A stretch of 21,429 nucleotides of DNA from Microcaldota archaeon (GTDB lineage: Archaea > Micrarchaeota > Micrarchaeia > Micrarchaeales > Micrarchaeaceae): the NCBI GenBank assembly GCA_021785805.1, contig JAJYEJ010000010.1, positions 1 to 21,429 on the forward strand. Direction: 5' to 3'. A model generated the notes under the pieces. It had not been told where the DNA came from, did not search any database, and was given only the letters and a program-made list of their open reading frames with translations. Shown piece by piece: positions 7,931 through 14,592 of the stretch (positions within the stretch are counted from its first letter, which is position 1; the number at the start of each line of letters is the position of its first letter). Made by a program: the position numbers and the translations under genes.

Positions 7931-8977
7931 TCACCTTATGAACAATAGGAAAGTAATCAATAAATTAACAACTGACAATGGCATGAGGTACTTCCACCCA
8001 AGGCCGAGTAGCCTGTCTATGCGCATCCTTACCGTAGTTACCCTTACCGCTATTATGGACAACGCTATGACAACCGCTTTGATTAGCAGCCAGCCGATCG
8101 GCGGGAGTATGGATGGGCCAAGCCATCCGCCGAAGAATAGCACGGCTATGATTAGCGATCCGACGAACATCCTGGTATAGTCCAGGAACAGCACGATTCC
8201 GTAGTACGGAGCGCTCACGTCGGTAAGCCATCCTGCTATTAATTCACTGTCGGCTTCCCTCAAATCGAACGGCGGCCTCTCAAGCTCAGCTATCATCGTT
8301 ATGAAGAAAACCACAAACCCTATCGGCATCAGCACGACAAACCACCATGGGTTCTGGGAGTTCACTATACTGGTGAACGAGTAGCTGCTCGCCAGCATGG
8401 CTATTGACACAATCACAAGCACCATCGGAATCTCGTAGCTCAGCAGCATTATCACAGATCTCTGCGCCGCTATCGAGCTGAACTTGTTCCCGCTGGTCCA
8501 GCCCGACAGGAATACGAGCAACGGCATGAGCGAAAGCAACATGAACACTAGTATGAGGCCAAGGCTGGTCTGTATCCCTATGAAGGTGCTGCTGAACGGT
8601 ATCAGCGCCAGCATGAATACGAATATAGCCAGCATTATGGGTATGACGCTCTGGAATATCGGCTTGTCCGCATTGTCCGGCATGATATTCTCCTTCGACA
8701 GCAGCTTGATAAGGTCCGCAAGGTTCTGGAGGAACCCGTACTTGCCCACATATGTGGGCCCGTGCCTGGTATGTGCCCTCGCCATTATCTTCCTCTCGGC
8801 CCAACCGAAGACATATGCGAATACCGAGAGAATGACCGAAAGCACAATCTCGAATACGATAAGCGCGATTACGAGAGACACAGGGGCAAGGAAGGGCGAT
8901 GACGATCCTATGGCGGGGGCGAGCGCATTGCTAATCTGGCTGAAGTAGGAGCTTATGAACCCAGAGCTTATCTGCAT
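7931..8977 (-). CDS. nuoH: NADH-quinone oxidoreductase-like subunit H (NuoH, quinone site)
   Basis: The membrane subunit that joins the peripheral arm and forms the quinone channel; 348 residues, about eight helices. The diagnostic first loop is present, from WAERKIMARAHTRHGP to LLSKENIMP (about residues 58-99), and the second conserved loop ERPPFDLREADSELIAGW is intact with its acidic residues, the patch that couples quinone chemistry to the pumps. It is the first gene of the nuo unit. Upstream is a 65-nt divergent promoter region, not nuoD as would be usual. A TATA-like TTAAAAAG about 32 nt upstream suggests a leaderless or nearly leaderless mRNA, and no ribosome binding site is seen before the ATG, which agrees. 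Confidence 0.95.
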   Translation of the reverse strand: MQISSGFISSYFSQISNALAPAIGSSSPFLAPVSLVIALIVFEIVLSVILSVFAYVFGWAERKIMARAHTRHGPTYVGKYGFLQNLADLIKLLSKENIMPDNADKPIFQSVIPIMLAIFVFMLALIPFSSTFIGIQTSLGLILVFMLLSLMPLLVFLSGWTSGNKFSSIAAQRSVIMLLSYEIPMVLVIVSIAMLASSYSFTSIVNSQNPWWFVVLMPIGFVVFFITMIAELERPPFDLREADSELIAGWLTDVSAPYYGIVLFLDYTRMFVGSLIIAVLFFGGWLGPSILPPIGWLLIKAVVIALSIIAVRVTTVRMRIDRLLGLGWKYLMPLSVVNLLITFLLFIR

Positions 8978-9042
8978 CGCAATCCGTTTGATATAAGAAT
9001 CAACCTTTTTAACCTTTGCTCATCAATATAGCATGTGGTGTT
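8978..9042. promoter_or_regulatory. Divergent promoter region between nuoH and the DoxX-like gene
   Basis: The AT box CTTTTTAAC (about 9005-9013) reads as TTTTTAAC on the plus strand and as GTTAAAAAG on the minus strand. Its centre is about 34 nt from the DoxX-like ATG (9043) and about 32 nt from the nuoH ATG (8977), the right distance for a TATA box both ways. On the minus strand it is preceded by purine-rich CAAAGG, a BRE-like element. A second box, ATATAAG (8991-8997), could instead serve the plus-strand gene. Confidence 0.5.
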
Positions 9043-9567
9043 ATGTCTACAGGCAAAACACTTTATAGGAGGAGGGAAGAGGTAAAGTCACTGGTTAGGA
9101 TAGTTTTCGGGGTAGTCTGGCTTATCGATGGCTTGCTTAAGTTCCAGCCAGGCATGCCTGCTGTTTTCGTACAGTTGATACAGGCCGCGGGGCAGGGCCA
9201 GCCAGGATGGCTTCTGCCGTGGTTCAACTTTTGGGCCAATACCGTAGCCTCGAACCCTGGATTCTGGGTTATGCTCATCGGTACGGGAGAGCTTCTGCTC
9301 GGACTGGCCCTGGTATTCGGAGTCGTCAGGAAGCTAGCTTATGTCATAGGGTTCTTTTTCAGCCTCGTCATATGGTCCGTGCCTGAGGGGTTCGGAGGCC
9401 CTTATGGGCCGAGCTCCACCGACATAGGCACCGGAGTGATATACGCCATCGTCTTCCTGATGCTCATGCTGATAAATGCAGGCTACGGCACGAGCAAATA
9501 CTCGCTCGACGCATTAATCGAGAAGAGGATTAAGTGGTGGGGCAAGATAGCCGAGTTCAGCAGGTAA
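9043..9567 (+). CDS. DoxX/DoxD-like membrane protein
   Basis: A small integral membrane protein of 174 residues with four hydrophobic helices. FGVVWLIDGLLKFQPGMP in the first helix and the loop GFGGPYGPSSTDIGTG ahead of the last helix are typical of DoxX/DoxD-like proteins. In Acidianus the DoxD subunit belongs to a thiosulfate:quinone oxidoreductase; many homologues are uncharacterised. The partner DoxA-like protein is not seen here, so a thiosulfate role is only a possibility. I chose the ATG at 9043 instead of an in-frame TTG at 9016, because the TTG would lie at or before the predicted transcription start. It is divergent from nuoH. A quinone-linked role would fit that neighbour but is inference. 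Confidence 0.75.
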   Translation: MSTGKTLYRRREEVKSLVRIVFGVVWLIDGLLKFQPGMPAVFVQLIQAAGQGQPGWLLPWFNFWANTVASNPGFWVMLIGTGELLLGLALVFGVVRKLAYVIGFFFSLVIWSVPEGFGGPYGPSSTDIGTGVIYAIVFLMLMLINAGYGTSKYSLDALIEKRIKWWGKIAEFSR

Positions 9568-9597
9568 TCCTAGGCGATATGGAGGGATGATGCACTT

Positions 9598-9870
9598 ATG
9601 CCAGAGGAGCTTTCGGAGAGCGCAAAGAGGATACTGAAGGAGGGAAGCATAAAGGCGAGGGTGAAGAGGTCCGGCATGCTGCAGATGATGACCTTCACGA
9701 TCAAGAGGATACAGGTAGGCAACAGCCACTATGTGGAGCTGTTCCTCGACCGGGTGATAGACACTAGCGAGCTGCTCAGGCTGGCGAACGAGCTGGGATT
9801 GCCCATAGAGGCGCAGAATGGTAGGGCATTCCCTACTGGAAAGGGCGCAAAGGACTTCCTCGGTCTATGA
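9598..9870 (+). CDS. Small hypothetical protein, 90 residues
   Basis: Not recognised. The N-terminal 25 residues are strongly charged (EELSESAKRILKEGSIKARV), followed by an alternating hydrophobic stretch (QMMTFTIKRIQVGNSHYVEL) likely to form beta strands, then an amphipathic helix (TSELLRLANELGLP) and a Gly/Lys-rich tail. There is no signal peptide, membrane helix or Cys pair, so it is probably soluble and cytoplasmic. The ATG is preceded by GGAGGGATGA with a 7-nt spacer, a good ribosome binding site, which supports a real gene. It lies 30 nt after the DoxX-like gene on the same strand and is likely co-transcribed with it. Function unknown. Confidence 0.6.
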   Translation: MPEELSESAKRILKEGSIKARVKRSGMLQMMTFTIKRIQVGNSHYVELFLDRVIDTSELLRLANELGLPIEAQNGRAFPTGKGAKDFLGL

Positions 9871-10038
9871 ATGCGCGGGATGGGACTTCATTTTTGCACT
9901 GCCGTGCCGCAAACGGAGAGGCGCAGCATCTTAATATATGAATCGATTGCATGGTTAGGGGCGTAGATTCTGCACTCCGCTGGGAGAAATGAGCATATGG
10001 TGTAGGTGCGGCTTACGCTGCAAAAGCCTGTTTGGCGG
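9871..10038. other. Intergenic region with TATA-like box and hairpins, possible small RNA
   Basis: A gene-free gap of 168 nt between convergent units. A TATA-like CTTAATATATG lies at about 9930-9940 with no gene start at the right distance on either strand. Downstream on the plus strand are the hairpin TGCGGC-TTAC-GCTGCA (about 10007-10022) and a second short one, GCC-TGTTT-GGC. A T5 run near 9892-9896 could end the 90-residue gene. A promoter leading into a structured non-coding stretch suggests an RNA, but no known RNA family is recognised. Confidence 0.3.
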
Positions 10039-10668
10039 TCACTTCTGCATCTTGAATGCGGCCACGATCACTGCTATCAGCACTATCACCGCCAGTATTG
10101 AAACGTAGAGCGGAATGTTGCTCTGTTGCTGCGGGTACTGATTCGACGGTGTAGATGTCGTTATCGCGGTTGTTGTGGATGTTGTTGATGTCGTAGATGA
10201 CGTGGATGACGATGTTGACGTGGATGGTGTGCTGGTTGTTGTCGATGAGGAGGTAGTGGAGCTGGTGGTGCTGGTGGTTGCGCCGGTGACTGTAATAGTG
10301 TAGTTAGTCGGACCGGAAGGATCGTCCCCTGACGCTTGGAACGTCACCTCATACGTTCCCGGTTTGGCTGAGGGCGATACCGCGATTGTGGCTGTGCCGG
10401 AGAATGGAGGGTCTCCGCTGGAGTCGCTCAGGCTGACCGTTATGCCCTGCGAGGAAAGGCTCCCCTGGTTTGCTATGCCCAGGGTGGTTCCCCACGTATT
10501 TCCGCTTGCAAGGTTAACCGTATAGGATGTCTGGACCGAACTTCCAGCCGCTGTCGATGCCCCATTCGGATTCAAGGATATCGATGAGGTCCCGTAGCCG
10601 TACTGGGCAATCGCTGTTCCAGCCATGATTAACGGGAAGAGGAGAAAGACTGCAAGGAGGTTTCGCAT
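10039..10668 (-). CDS. Secreted, membrane-anchored Ser/Thr-stalk surface protein
   Basis: A cell-surface protein of 209 residues with a classic layout: a signal peptide (1-21, cut likely after AIA before QYGYG), a small beta-sandwich-like domain (about 25-128) ending in GTYEVTFQASGDDPSGPTNY, a Ser/Thr-only stalk (about 130-175), a Gln-rich spacer, a transmembrane helix (about 186-205) and a short basic cytoplasmic tail KMQK. The segment GTYEVTFQA resembles the closing strands of NEW3/Ig-like domains in secreted proteins. The stalk is probably O-glycosylated, as in archaeal S-layer-like proteins. It follows the 10852 gene by 10 nt, with AAGGGTG before the ATG, so they probably form one unit. 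Ligand or function unknown. Confidence 0.8.
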   Translation of the reverse strand: MRNLLAVFLLFPLIMAGTAIAQYGYGTSSISLNPNGASTAAGSSVQTSYTVNLASGNTWGTTLGIANQGSLSSQGITVSLSDSSGDPPFSGTATIAVSPSAKPGTYEVTFQASGDDPSGPTNYTITVTGATTSTTSSTTSSSTTTSTPSTSTSSSTSSTTSTTSTTTAITTSTPSNQYPQQQSNIPLYVSILAVIVLIAVIVAAFKMQK

Positions 10669-10678
10669 TTTAGCACCC

Positions 10679-10852
10679 TTATTTCATGAACCCTATGTCT
10701 ATCCAGAGCCATATCATATCAGCTATGAATATTATGACGCCTAGCGCAAGCCATATCGGATTCATATAGCTGGTATATGACCAGTAGATGTCAGCTAACG
10801 CTATTATTATTCCCATCAATACGGAAACCCGCAGCTTCATTGGAGCAGCCAT
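10679..10852 (-). CDS. Small two-helix membrane protein, 57 residues
   Basis: Not a recognised family. After a short basic start (MAAPMKLRVS), two hydrophobic helices fill most of the protein: one around VLMGIIIALADIYWSYTS and one around IWLALGVIIFIADMIWLWID. Each carries a buried-looking Asp before an aromatic residue (ADIYW, ADMIW), an internal repeat-like pattern. A longer reading from TTG at 10876 is possible, but the TATA-like ATTAAAAG at 10883-10890 predicts transcription starting near 10859, after that TTG. GGTGGGAAT precedes the ATG at 10852. It is followed after 10 nt by the Ser/Thr-stalk surface protein, so the two may work together at the membrane. Confidence 0.6.
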   Translation of the reverse strand: MAAPMKLRVSVLMGIIIALADIYWSYTSYMNPIWLALGVIIFIADMIWLWIDIGFMK

Positions 10853-10876
10853 ATTCCCACCGATACATGGTGGCAA

Positions 10877-10896
10877 GAAACCCTTTTAATGGTTTC
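10877..10896 (-). promoter_or_regulatory. TATA box inside an inverted repeat
   Basis: GAAACC and GGTTTC form a perfect 6-nt inverted repeat whose 8-nt centre reads ATTAAAAG on the minus strand. The centre is 30-38 nt before the ATG at 10852, so it serves as that gene's TATA box. The repeat could also act as an operator, or as a hairpin ending the upstream Nudix transcript, which stops 17 nt earlier. Confidence 0.45.
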
Positions 10897-10912
10897 TCAG
10901 GATTCTCTTTAT

Positions 10913-11488
10913 CTAACGTGATTCTTTGTGCTGTGCCTTTTTCGCCGTTTTTCCTTTGCGCAGAAGCATGTAGTAGTGCATGGCGGACGTGACGCTGAGA
11001 TCCTTTATCTCGCCAGACTCCATCATCGCCAGTACCTCTTCGGGCCTGAACTCCTTGACAGAGATCGATTCATCGTCTTCCAGGCGCTGCTCTTTCTTAC
11101 GCAATCCGGTCACAAGGAAGAAGTGCAGCCTGCTGCTTGAATACCCCAAAAGAGGATATCCGCTGAACATGTATCTTACGTTCTTTGCAGCATAGCCCGT
11201 CTCCTCTTCCAGCTCCCTCTCGGCAGCCCTCTTTGGATTCTCGCCATCTTTCAATGTCCCGGCAGGAAGCTCGTATGAGTAGTCGTCGAACTCCGGTCTG
11301 TACGATTCAATCAATAGTATGGAACCGCTCCCGGTTACCGCAAGCATCTCGGCGCAATCGTTGTGCCGTATGTATGGCTTCTCGACTACCTTGCCCCTTA
11401 TCTTCAGCCTTGCGTTGATCACCCTGAACCGCCTTGTGCTGAAGACCTCTTTCTCCCCTAGTTTCTGAGCCCTATCGCTTTTTTCCAT
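10913..11488 (-). CDS. Nudix hydrolase, ADP-ribose pyrophosphatase-like
   Basis: A cytoplasmic Nudix enzyme of 191 residues that cleaves nucleoside diphosphate derivatives. The Nudix box GX5EX7REUXEEXGU is complete: G77, E83, then RELEEETGY (91-99), which gives the metal-binding glutamates. Upstream SYRPEFDDYSYELPAG (62-77) and downstream GYPLLGYSSSRLHFF match the layout of ADP-ribose pyrophosphatases, where a Pro about 16 residues after the box marks the substrate. ADP-ribose or a related NAD-derived compound is therefore the likely substrate, though not proven. The gene begins 4 nt after the stop of the large surface protein and is translated from the same transcript. The C-terminal tail is Lys-rich. 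Family certain, substrate fairly likely. Confidence 0.88.
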   Translation of the reverse strand: MEKSDRAQKLGEKEVFSTRRFRVINARLKIRGKVVEKPYIRHNDCAEMLAVTGSGSILLIESYRPEFDDYSYELPAGTLKDGENPKRAAERELEEETGYAAKNVRYMFSGYPLLGYSSSRLHFFLVTGLRKKEQRLEDDESISVKEFRPEEVLAMMESGEIKDLSVTSAMHYYMLLRKGKTAKKAQHKESR

Positions 11489-11492
11489 TCCA

Positions 11493-13250
11493 TCAAGACT
11501 GGAAGTTGGTTATGTTTAGCACGCCTACCCCTATGTGCGAGCCGCCATTTGCGGTGAAGTTCACGAGCAGGTCGTAGTTGTTCATTATGCTGAATGCCGA
11601 CATCGTTATTGAATAGCAGTTCACCGTCATATTGCCAGATTGGCCTGGCATCAGCTTGCTATCGAGGGTGGTGTTCACGTATATGGACCCGGGGGTGAAG
11701 CAGCCTATCTTGTTTATCGTCATCGGGGTGCTTAGGTTGTCCGTGATAGCGAGGTGCGCCACGCTCCCATTGTAGTCGAAGGACATCAGCTTGCATCCGA
11801 TGGATGCGTTGTACGATGTGCATGAGCTCTTGAACTTGGTGTTCCATGCGGCAAAGCTCTGGCTAATGTTGACATAATTTATCAGGGCTGTGGCGCTGTA
11901 GTGTGCGCCCTGGATGTATGTGCTGTTGATCAGGGAGTACAGGGTGAGGTTGTAGTCTGAGCCGACTTCTGTGGAGTTCAGGAACGCGTAGTTGCGGGTG
12001 GCTGTGGAGTTGGTCGGCAATACGTATGACGTGCACACGCTTTCGGTGTTCGATGAGTATATGAGGCCTATGCATGTAAGGTTGAGCGCATTCGCGTCAA
12101 GCGGAGGCTTGTTCTGCCTTATGTAACTGGAGAAGAACCCGTACTGGTTCTGTGATATCCCAAGTGCGCCTATGCTACCGTTCTGGTATGTGAGAGACGA
12201 CCCTATATCGGTGGAATTCAGGTACTGGAACTTCTTTTGATACAGCGACAGGCTTTTGTCAGACTTGAGGGAAGTCAGGATGGCATTCTCCTCAAACGGC
12301 TGGTACTCTTTGACGGCGAAGGATAAGCACGTCAGGGAGTTTGATCTTATGGTGTTCGGGACAGAGAGGTATATCAGCTTGGTCCAGCCCATCTGGTAAT
12401 ACGTGCACAGGCTGCTGCTATTGGAAATGTTTGCGAACACTACACTTGTTCCGTTGATGGTCGTGTTCCTCGTGTGGATCCCGAGAGACGACAATTCGTT
12501 GAAGACATGGACCGGCATGACCGAACCCTGCATCCACAGCACATACGCGTCCGTTGAATTAGAGTAGTTTATCTCCGCCACATTGACCGCATTTAGGTAT
12601 TGGGAGAAAACTGCGAGGATGTCGAATATAACGCTGTGCATTCCGGTGATGCGGTTGAATATACTTATGTTGTAATATTGGCTTGAGAACAGAGCCGTGG
12701 CAAGTCCGGTCTGTAGCGCGGAGAACGTCTGTGTCGAGGATATGTTTGCGTTCGGCACCGAGGTGTATACGTCGGGCAGCTCAGCCGCTGCCACATCGAT
12801 TGATGTGGAGCTCTGTGCGGCTGTCCTGTTCAGTATGTTGAGCACGTGCCCAGGATCGGCTATCGCTTCGATCTGGTATTGGCCTGCGCCGGTGTATAAG
12901 TGCGGAATGAGTATGGTCCTGTTTGACATCGGCGTCATGTTAACGCCGTATGTCGTCTCCTGCGATCCGTTGATGTATATTCCCACTACCATGTCATTTA
13001 CGTAGTTCTTTCCGTTGTTGCTGATTTTTAGCAATAGGTAGGACGTCTGGAACGGATAAATTACTGCCTGTTGACCGTATGGCGCAAGTGAAATGGAGAT
13101 ATCGTATGCCTGGTTGCCGCTGTTAGATACGCCGGATATCGACGCTATGGCGAATACCGCAAAGACTATGACAACCGCTATGCCAACATACAGCCATGTG
13201 GCGCTTTTTCCGCCGTCTTTTGGTTTATCATCCTGCTTTTCCGCTCCCAT
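11493..13250 (-). CDS. Large N-anchored surface glycoprotein with CARDB-like domain
   Basis: A surface protein of 585 residues. A charged cytoplasmic start (MGAEKQDDKPKDGG) is followed by one membrane helix (about 20-43) and then a long extracellular part. The first extracellular domain (about 50-155), with ISNNGKNYVNDMVVGIYING and AIADPGHVLNILNRT, looks like a CARDB beta-sandwich. The middle is not recognised. The last 90 residues form another beta-rich domain with paired Cys (IGCFTPGS and NCYSIT). I count about 27 N-x-S/T sequons, so heavy N-glycosylation is likely. There is no peptidase, pilin or sortase motif. The ATG has GTGAT three nt upstream. It sits between a winged-helix gene (22 nt upstream) and the Nudix gene (4 nt downstream). 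A role in adhesion or as a surface receptor is inference. Confidence 0.7.
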   Translation of the reverse strand: MGAEKQDDKPKDGGKSATWLYVGIAVVIVFAVFAIASISGVSNSGNQAYDISISLAPYGQQAVIYPFQTSYLLLKISNNGKNYVNDMVVGIYINGSQETTYGVNMTPMSNRTILIPHLYTGAGQYQIEAIADPGHVLNILNRTAAQSSTSIDVAAAELPDVYTSVPNANISSTQTFSALQTGLATALFSSQYYNISIFNRITGMHSVIFDILAVFSQYLNAVNVAEINYSNSTDAYVLWMQGSVMPVHVFNELSSLGIHTRNTTINGTSVVFANISNSSSLCTYYQMGWTKLIYLSVPNTIRSNSLTCLSFAVKEYQPFEENAILTSLKSDKSLSLYQKKFQYLNSTDIGSSLTYQNGSIGALGISQNQYGFFSSYIRQNKPPLDANALNLTCIGLIYSSNTESVCTSYVLPTNSTATRNYAFLNSTEVGSDYNLTLYSLINSTYIQGAHYSATALINYVNISQSFAAWNTKFKSSCTSYNASIGCKLMSFDYNGSVAHLAITDNLSTPMTINKIGCFTPGSIYVNTTLDSKLMPGQSGNMTVNCYSITMSAFSIMNNYDLLVNFTANGGSHIGVGVLNITNFQS

Positions 13251-13272
13251 CGTATCACATATTTAGCAAAAA

Positions 13273-13860
13273 TCAGGCAGGCGTCGCCTTGCCCTTAACC
13301 CTAAGCTCTTTTATCGCTGCGATGACCCTGTCCTTTATCGGGTCTATCTCGGTCGAGAAATAATAGTTGAGCCATGAAGCCTCGTCGTATCTGTCCCCAT
13401 CGATCGGCTGGCTCATGAAATATTTACCCTTCTTGTTGGATATCATCCTGGAGTTCTTCAGCTGGAGCAGGTGGTACCTAAGGGTCTTTTCGTTTATTGG
13501 ACCCCATGCGCTTCCTATGTAATCAATGAGCTCGGTGACGTCAGGGTCCCTCTTCTCGTTGAACTGGAAGTGGAGCATAGCGTCGAATACGGAAATGGCG
13601 CCCTGCCTCGACTCGCCCGGATTTATCACGCCAAGCGATAATGCAAGCCATCTGATCAGGGAGCGCCTGGTCTCCGCTACCTCCTTGGTGAACCTTAGGC
13701 TGCGGAGGGTTATCTCCTTCTCTATCAGCTTGGACTCATTCATCTCCATGAAATGCCCGCATAAAGATTGATCGGTTATTCTTATCCTTATTCTTATTCC
13801 TAGTTCCATTCCGGAATAGCCTGGACTGAAATGCGCGACTAGCCGGTCTAGAGTAACCAT
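13273..13860 (-). CDS. Winged-helix DNA-binding-like protein
   Basis: A probable transcription regulator of 195 residues from the chosen start. The central part (about 105-151), from DPDVTELIDYIG through INEKTLRYHLLQLKNSRMI to KKGKYFMSQ, has the helix-helix-wing pattern of a winged-helix domain: LRYHLLQLKNSRMIS is the recognition helix region and KKGKYFM the wing. The preceding basic helix (RRSLIRWLALSLGVINPGES) and the C-terminal helix may form a dimer interface. The reading frame is open to 14115 on this strand, but that extension would cover the divergent gene at 13913 and its promoter, so I reject it. ATG codons at 13860, 13809 and 13749 are candidates; a TATA-like ATTTAATT 36 nt upstream favours 13860. 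It leads the unit with the surface protein and the Nudix enzyme. Target unknown. Confidence 0.65.
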   Translation of the reverse strand: MVTLDRLVAHFSPGYSGMELGIRIRIRITDQSLCGHFMEMNESKLIEKEITLRSLRFTKEVAETRRSLIRWLALSLGVINPGESRQGAISVFDAMLHFQFNEKRDPDVTELIDYIGSAWGPINEKTLRYHLLQLKNSRMISNKKGKYFMSQPIDGDRYDEASWLNYYFSTEIDPIKDRVIAAIKELRVKGKATPA

Positions 13861-13912
13861 TTGTCTTCTATGCTTTAAATATCTTCTCTTGCAATTAAAT
13901 GCGGTTGTTATC
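13861..13912. promoter_or_regulatory. Divergent promoters for the winged-helix gene and the 128-residue gene
   Basis: Two TATA-like boxes lie in 52 nt. CTTTAAATAT (about 13873-13882) is about 35 nt before the plus-strand ATG at 13913. ATTTAATT (13899-13892 on the minus strand) is about 36 nt before the minus-strand ATG at 13860. The boxes cross, so each promoter lies in the other's path and the two units may interfere with each other or be co-regulated by the winged-helix protein. Confidence 0.5.
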
Positions 13913-14299
13913 ATGAGCAGATTCGAAGTCAAGGTGGATTTTGAACCGAAGAAACTTAAGGCGTACTCGAAGAACGAGGCGCGCATGGACATAAGCGTCA
14001 CCAGCACCGACAATGGAACATACTGGTGCGAGTGCGATGTCATGCTTTCGCCGCCGCTGTCATTGTCGCACGATTCTGAACTCACCACAGGGAGGACCAG
14101 GATGGGGATACTCAAACCTTCGTCTGCGCTGAAGAAGCCAGTCAGGATCTACACCAGGCCGAACAACTTCCCAGACAATTACAACGTCAACGTGATTGCG
14201 TACTTCTACGATGAAGACGGAGCGATCGCGGAAAGGATGGAGAGCAGAACAAGCATAACCTGCGCGGACGAGTATGCCAGAAGCATCCAGGATAAGTAA
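13913..14299 (+). CDS. Small beta-rich hypothetical protein, 128 residues
   Basis: Not recognised as a named family. The protein has alternating hydrophobic strands (FEVKVDFEPKKL, ARMDISVTSTDNGTYWCECD, KKPVRIYTRPN, YNVNVIAYFYDEDG), which suggests an Ig-like or jelly-roll beta-sandwich. It carries a CxC pair in YWCECDV and a third Cys in SITCADEY. There is no signal peptide or membrane helix, so it should be cytoplasmic. The ATG at 13913 is preferred over TTG at 13889, because a TATA-like box 35 nt upstream of the ATG would put transcription start after the TTG; no ribosome binding site is seen, consistent with a short-leader mRNA. It is divergent from the winged-helix gene. Function unknown. 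Confidence 0.65.
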   Translation: MSRFEVKVDFEPKKLKAYSKNEARMDISVTSTDNGTYWCECDVMLSPPLSLSHDSELTTGRTRMGILKPSSALKKPVRIYTRPNNFPDNYNVNVIAYFYDEDGAIAERMESRTSITCADEYARSIQDK

Positions 14300-14592
14300 T
14301 AACAGTAGACAATGCCACTCTGGCGCCATGATGGTTTTCATGGAAGATTCCAGAAGGAGTGCAGGATGATGCTGCACCCCGGGAAGCGTCCAATATCGAT
14401 ATGCGGGTGAAGCGCACGGTTCTTTTTCCACCACGAGCTCGCTGAGGTATCTGCCGGTTCCTCGGAAAACAGGTGCAGAGGAATTAATCCGGCACTTATG
14501 CGGAAGCTACAAAAACCTTAAATCTTATGTCTAAACCCTCATTTTCAAAACGATTAAATATCTGGAATGCACTCTATCGTAGGTGTGATACT
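14300..14592. other. Gene-free gap with several small hairpins
   Basis: A 293-nt gap without a convincing gene. It holds a run of inverted repeats: CCATGA-TGGTTT-TCATGG (14326-14343), and GTGCAG-GATGATG-CTGCAC (14359-14377), which extends by two more G-C pairs past one mismatch. Near its end are two TATA-like boxes, CCTTAAATC (about 14516-14524) and GATTAAATATC (about 14551-14561), the second about 36 nt before the next ATG. The hairpins may be terminators for the upstream gene or part of an unrecognised RNA. Confidence 0.35.

Noticed and set aside
9016..9042. TTG start of the DoxX-like gene
   Set aside because: It lies only a few nt from the TATA-like box and so before the predicted transcription start; the ATG at 9043 fits the promoter distance.
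9996..10115. 39-residue frame on the plus strand with a CRCGLRC pattern
   Set aside because: No ribosome binding site, mostly antisense to the Ser/Thr-stalk gene, and the Cys pattern is not a complete zinc motif.
10130..10275. Simple-repeat DNA resembling a microsatellite or CRISPR-like repeat
   Set aside because: It codes in frame for the Ser/Thr stalk with varied codons and has no regular repeat-spacer pattern.
13861..14115. N-terminal extension of the winged-helix gene to a 280-residue reading
   Set aside because: The extra part is antisense to the well-supported gene at 13913 and crosses both TATA-like boxes. Its composition (many Ser, Leu, Met, Phe) looks like an out-of-frame reading.
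14060..14434. 124-residue open frame on the minus strand
   Set aside because: It overlaps the 128-residue gene antisense and has a Cys/His/Arg/Leu-rich composition with no ribosome binding site. The hairpin-rich gap explains its 5' part better.
14527..14592. Upstream ATG of the beta-helix gene
   Set aside because: A TATA-like box lies inside this stretch, and the downstream ATG at 14593 has a much better ribosome binding site.
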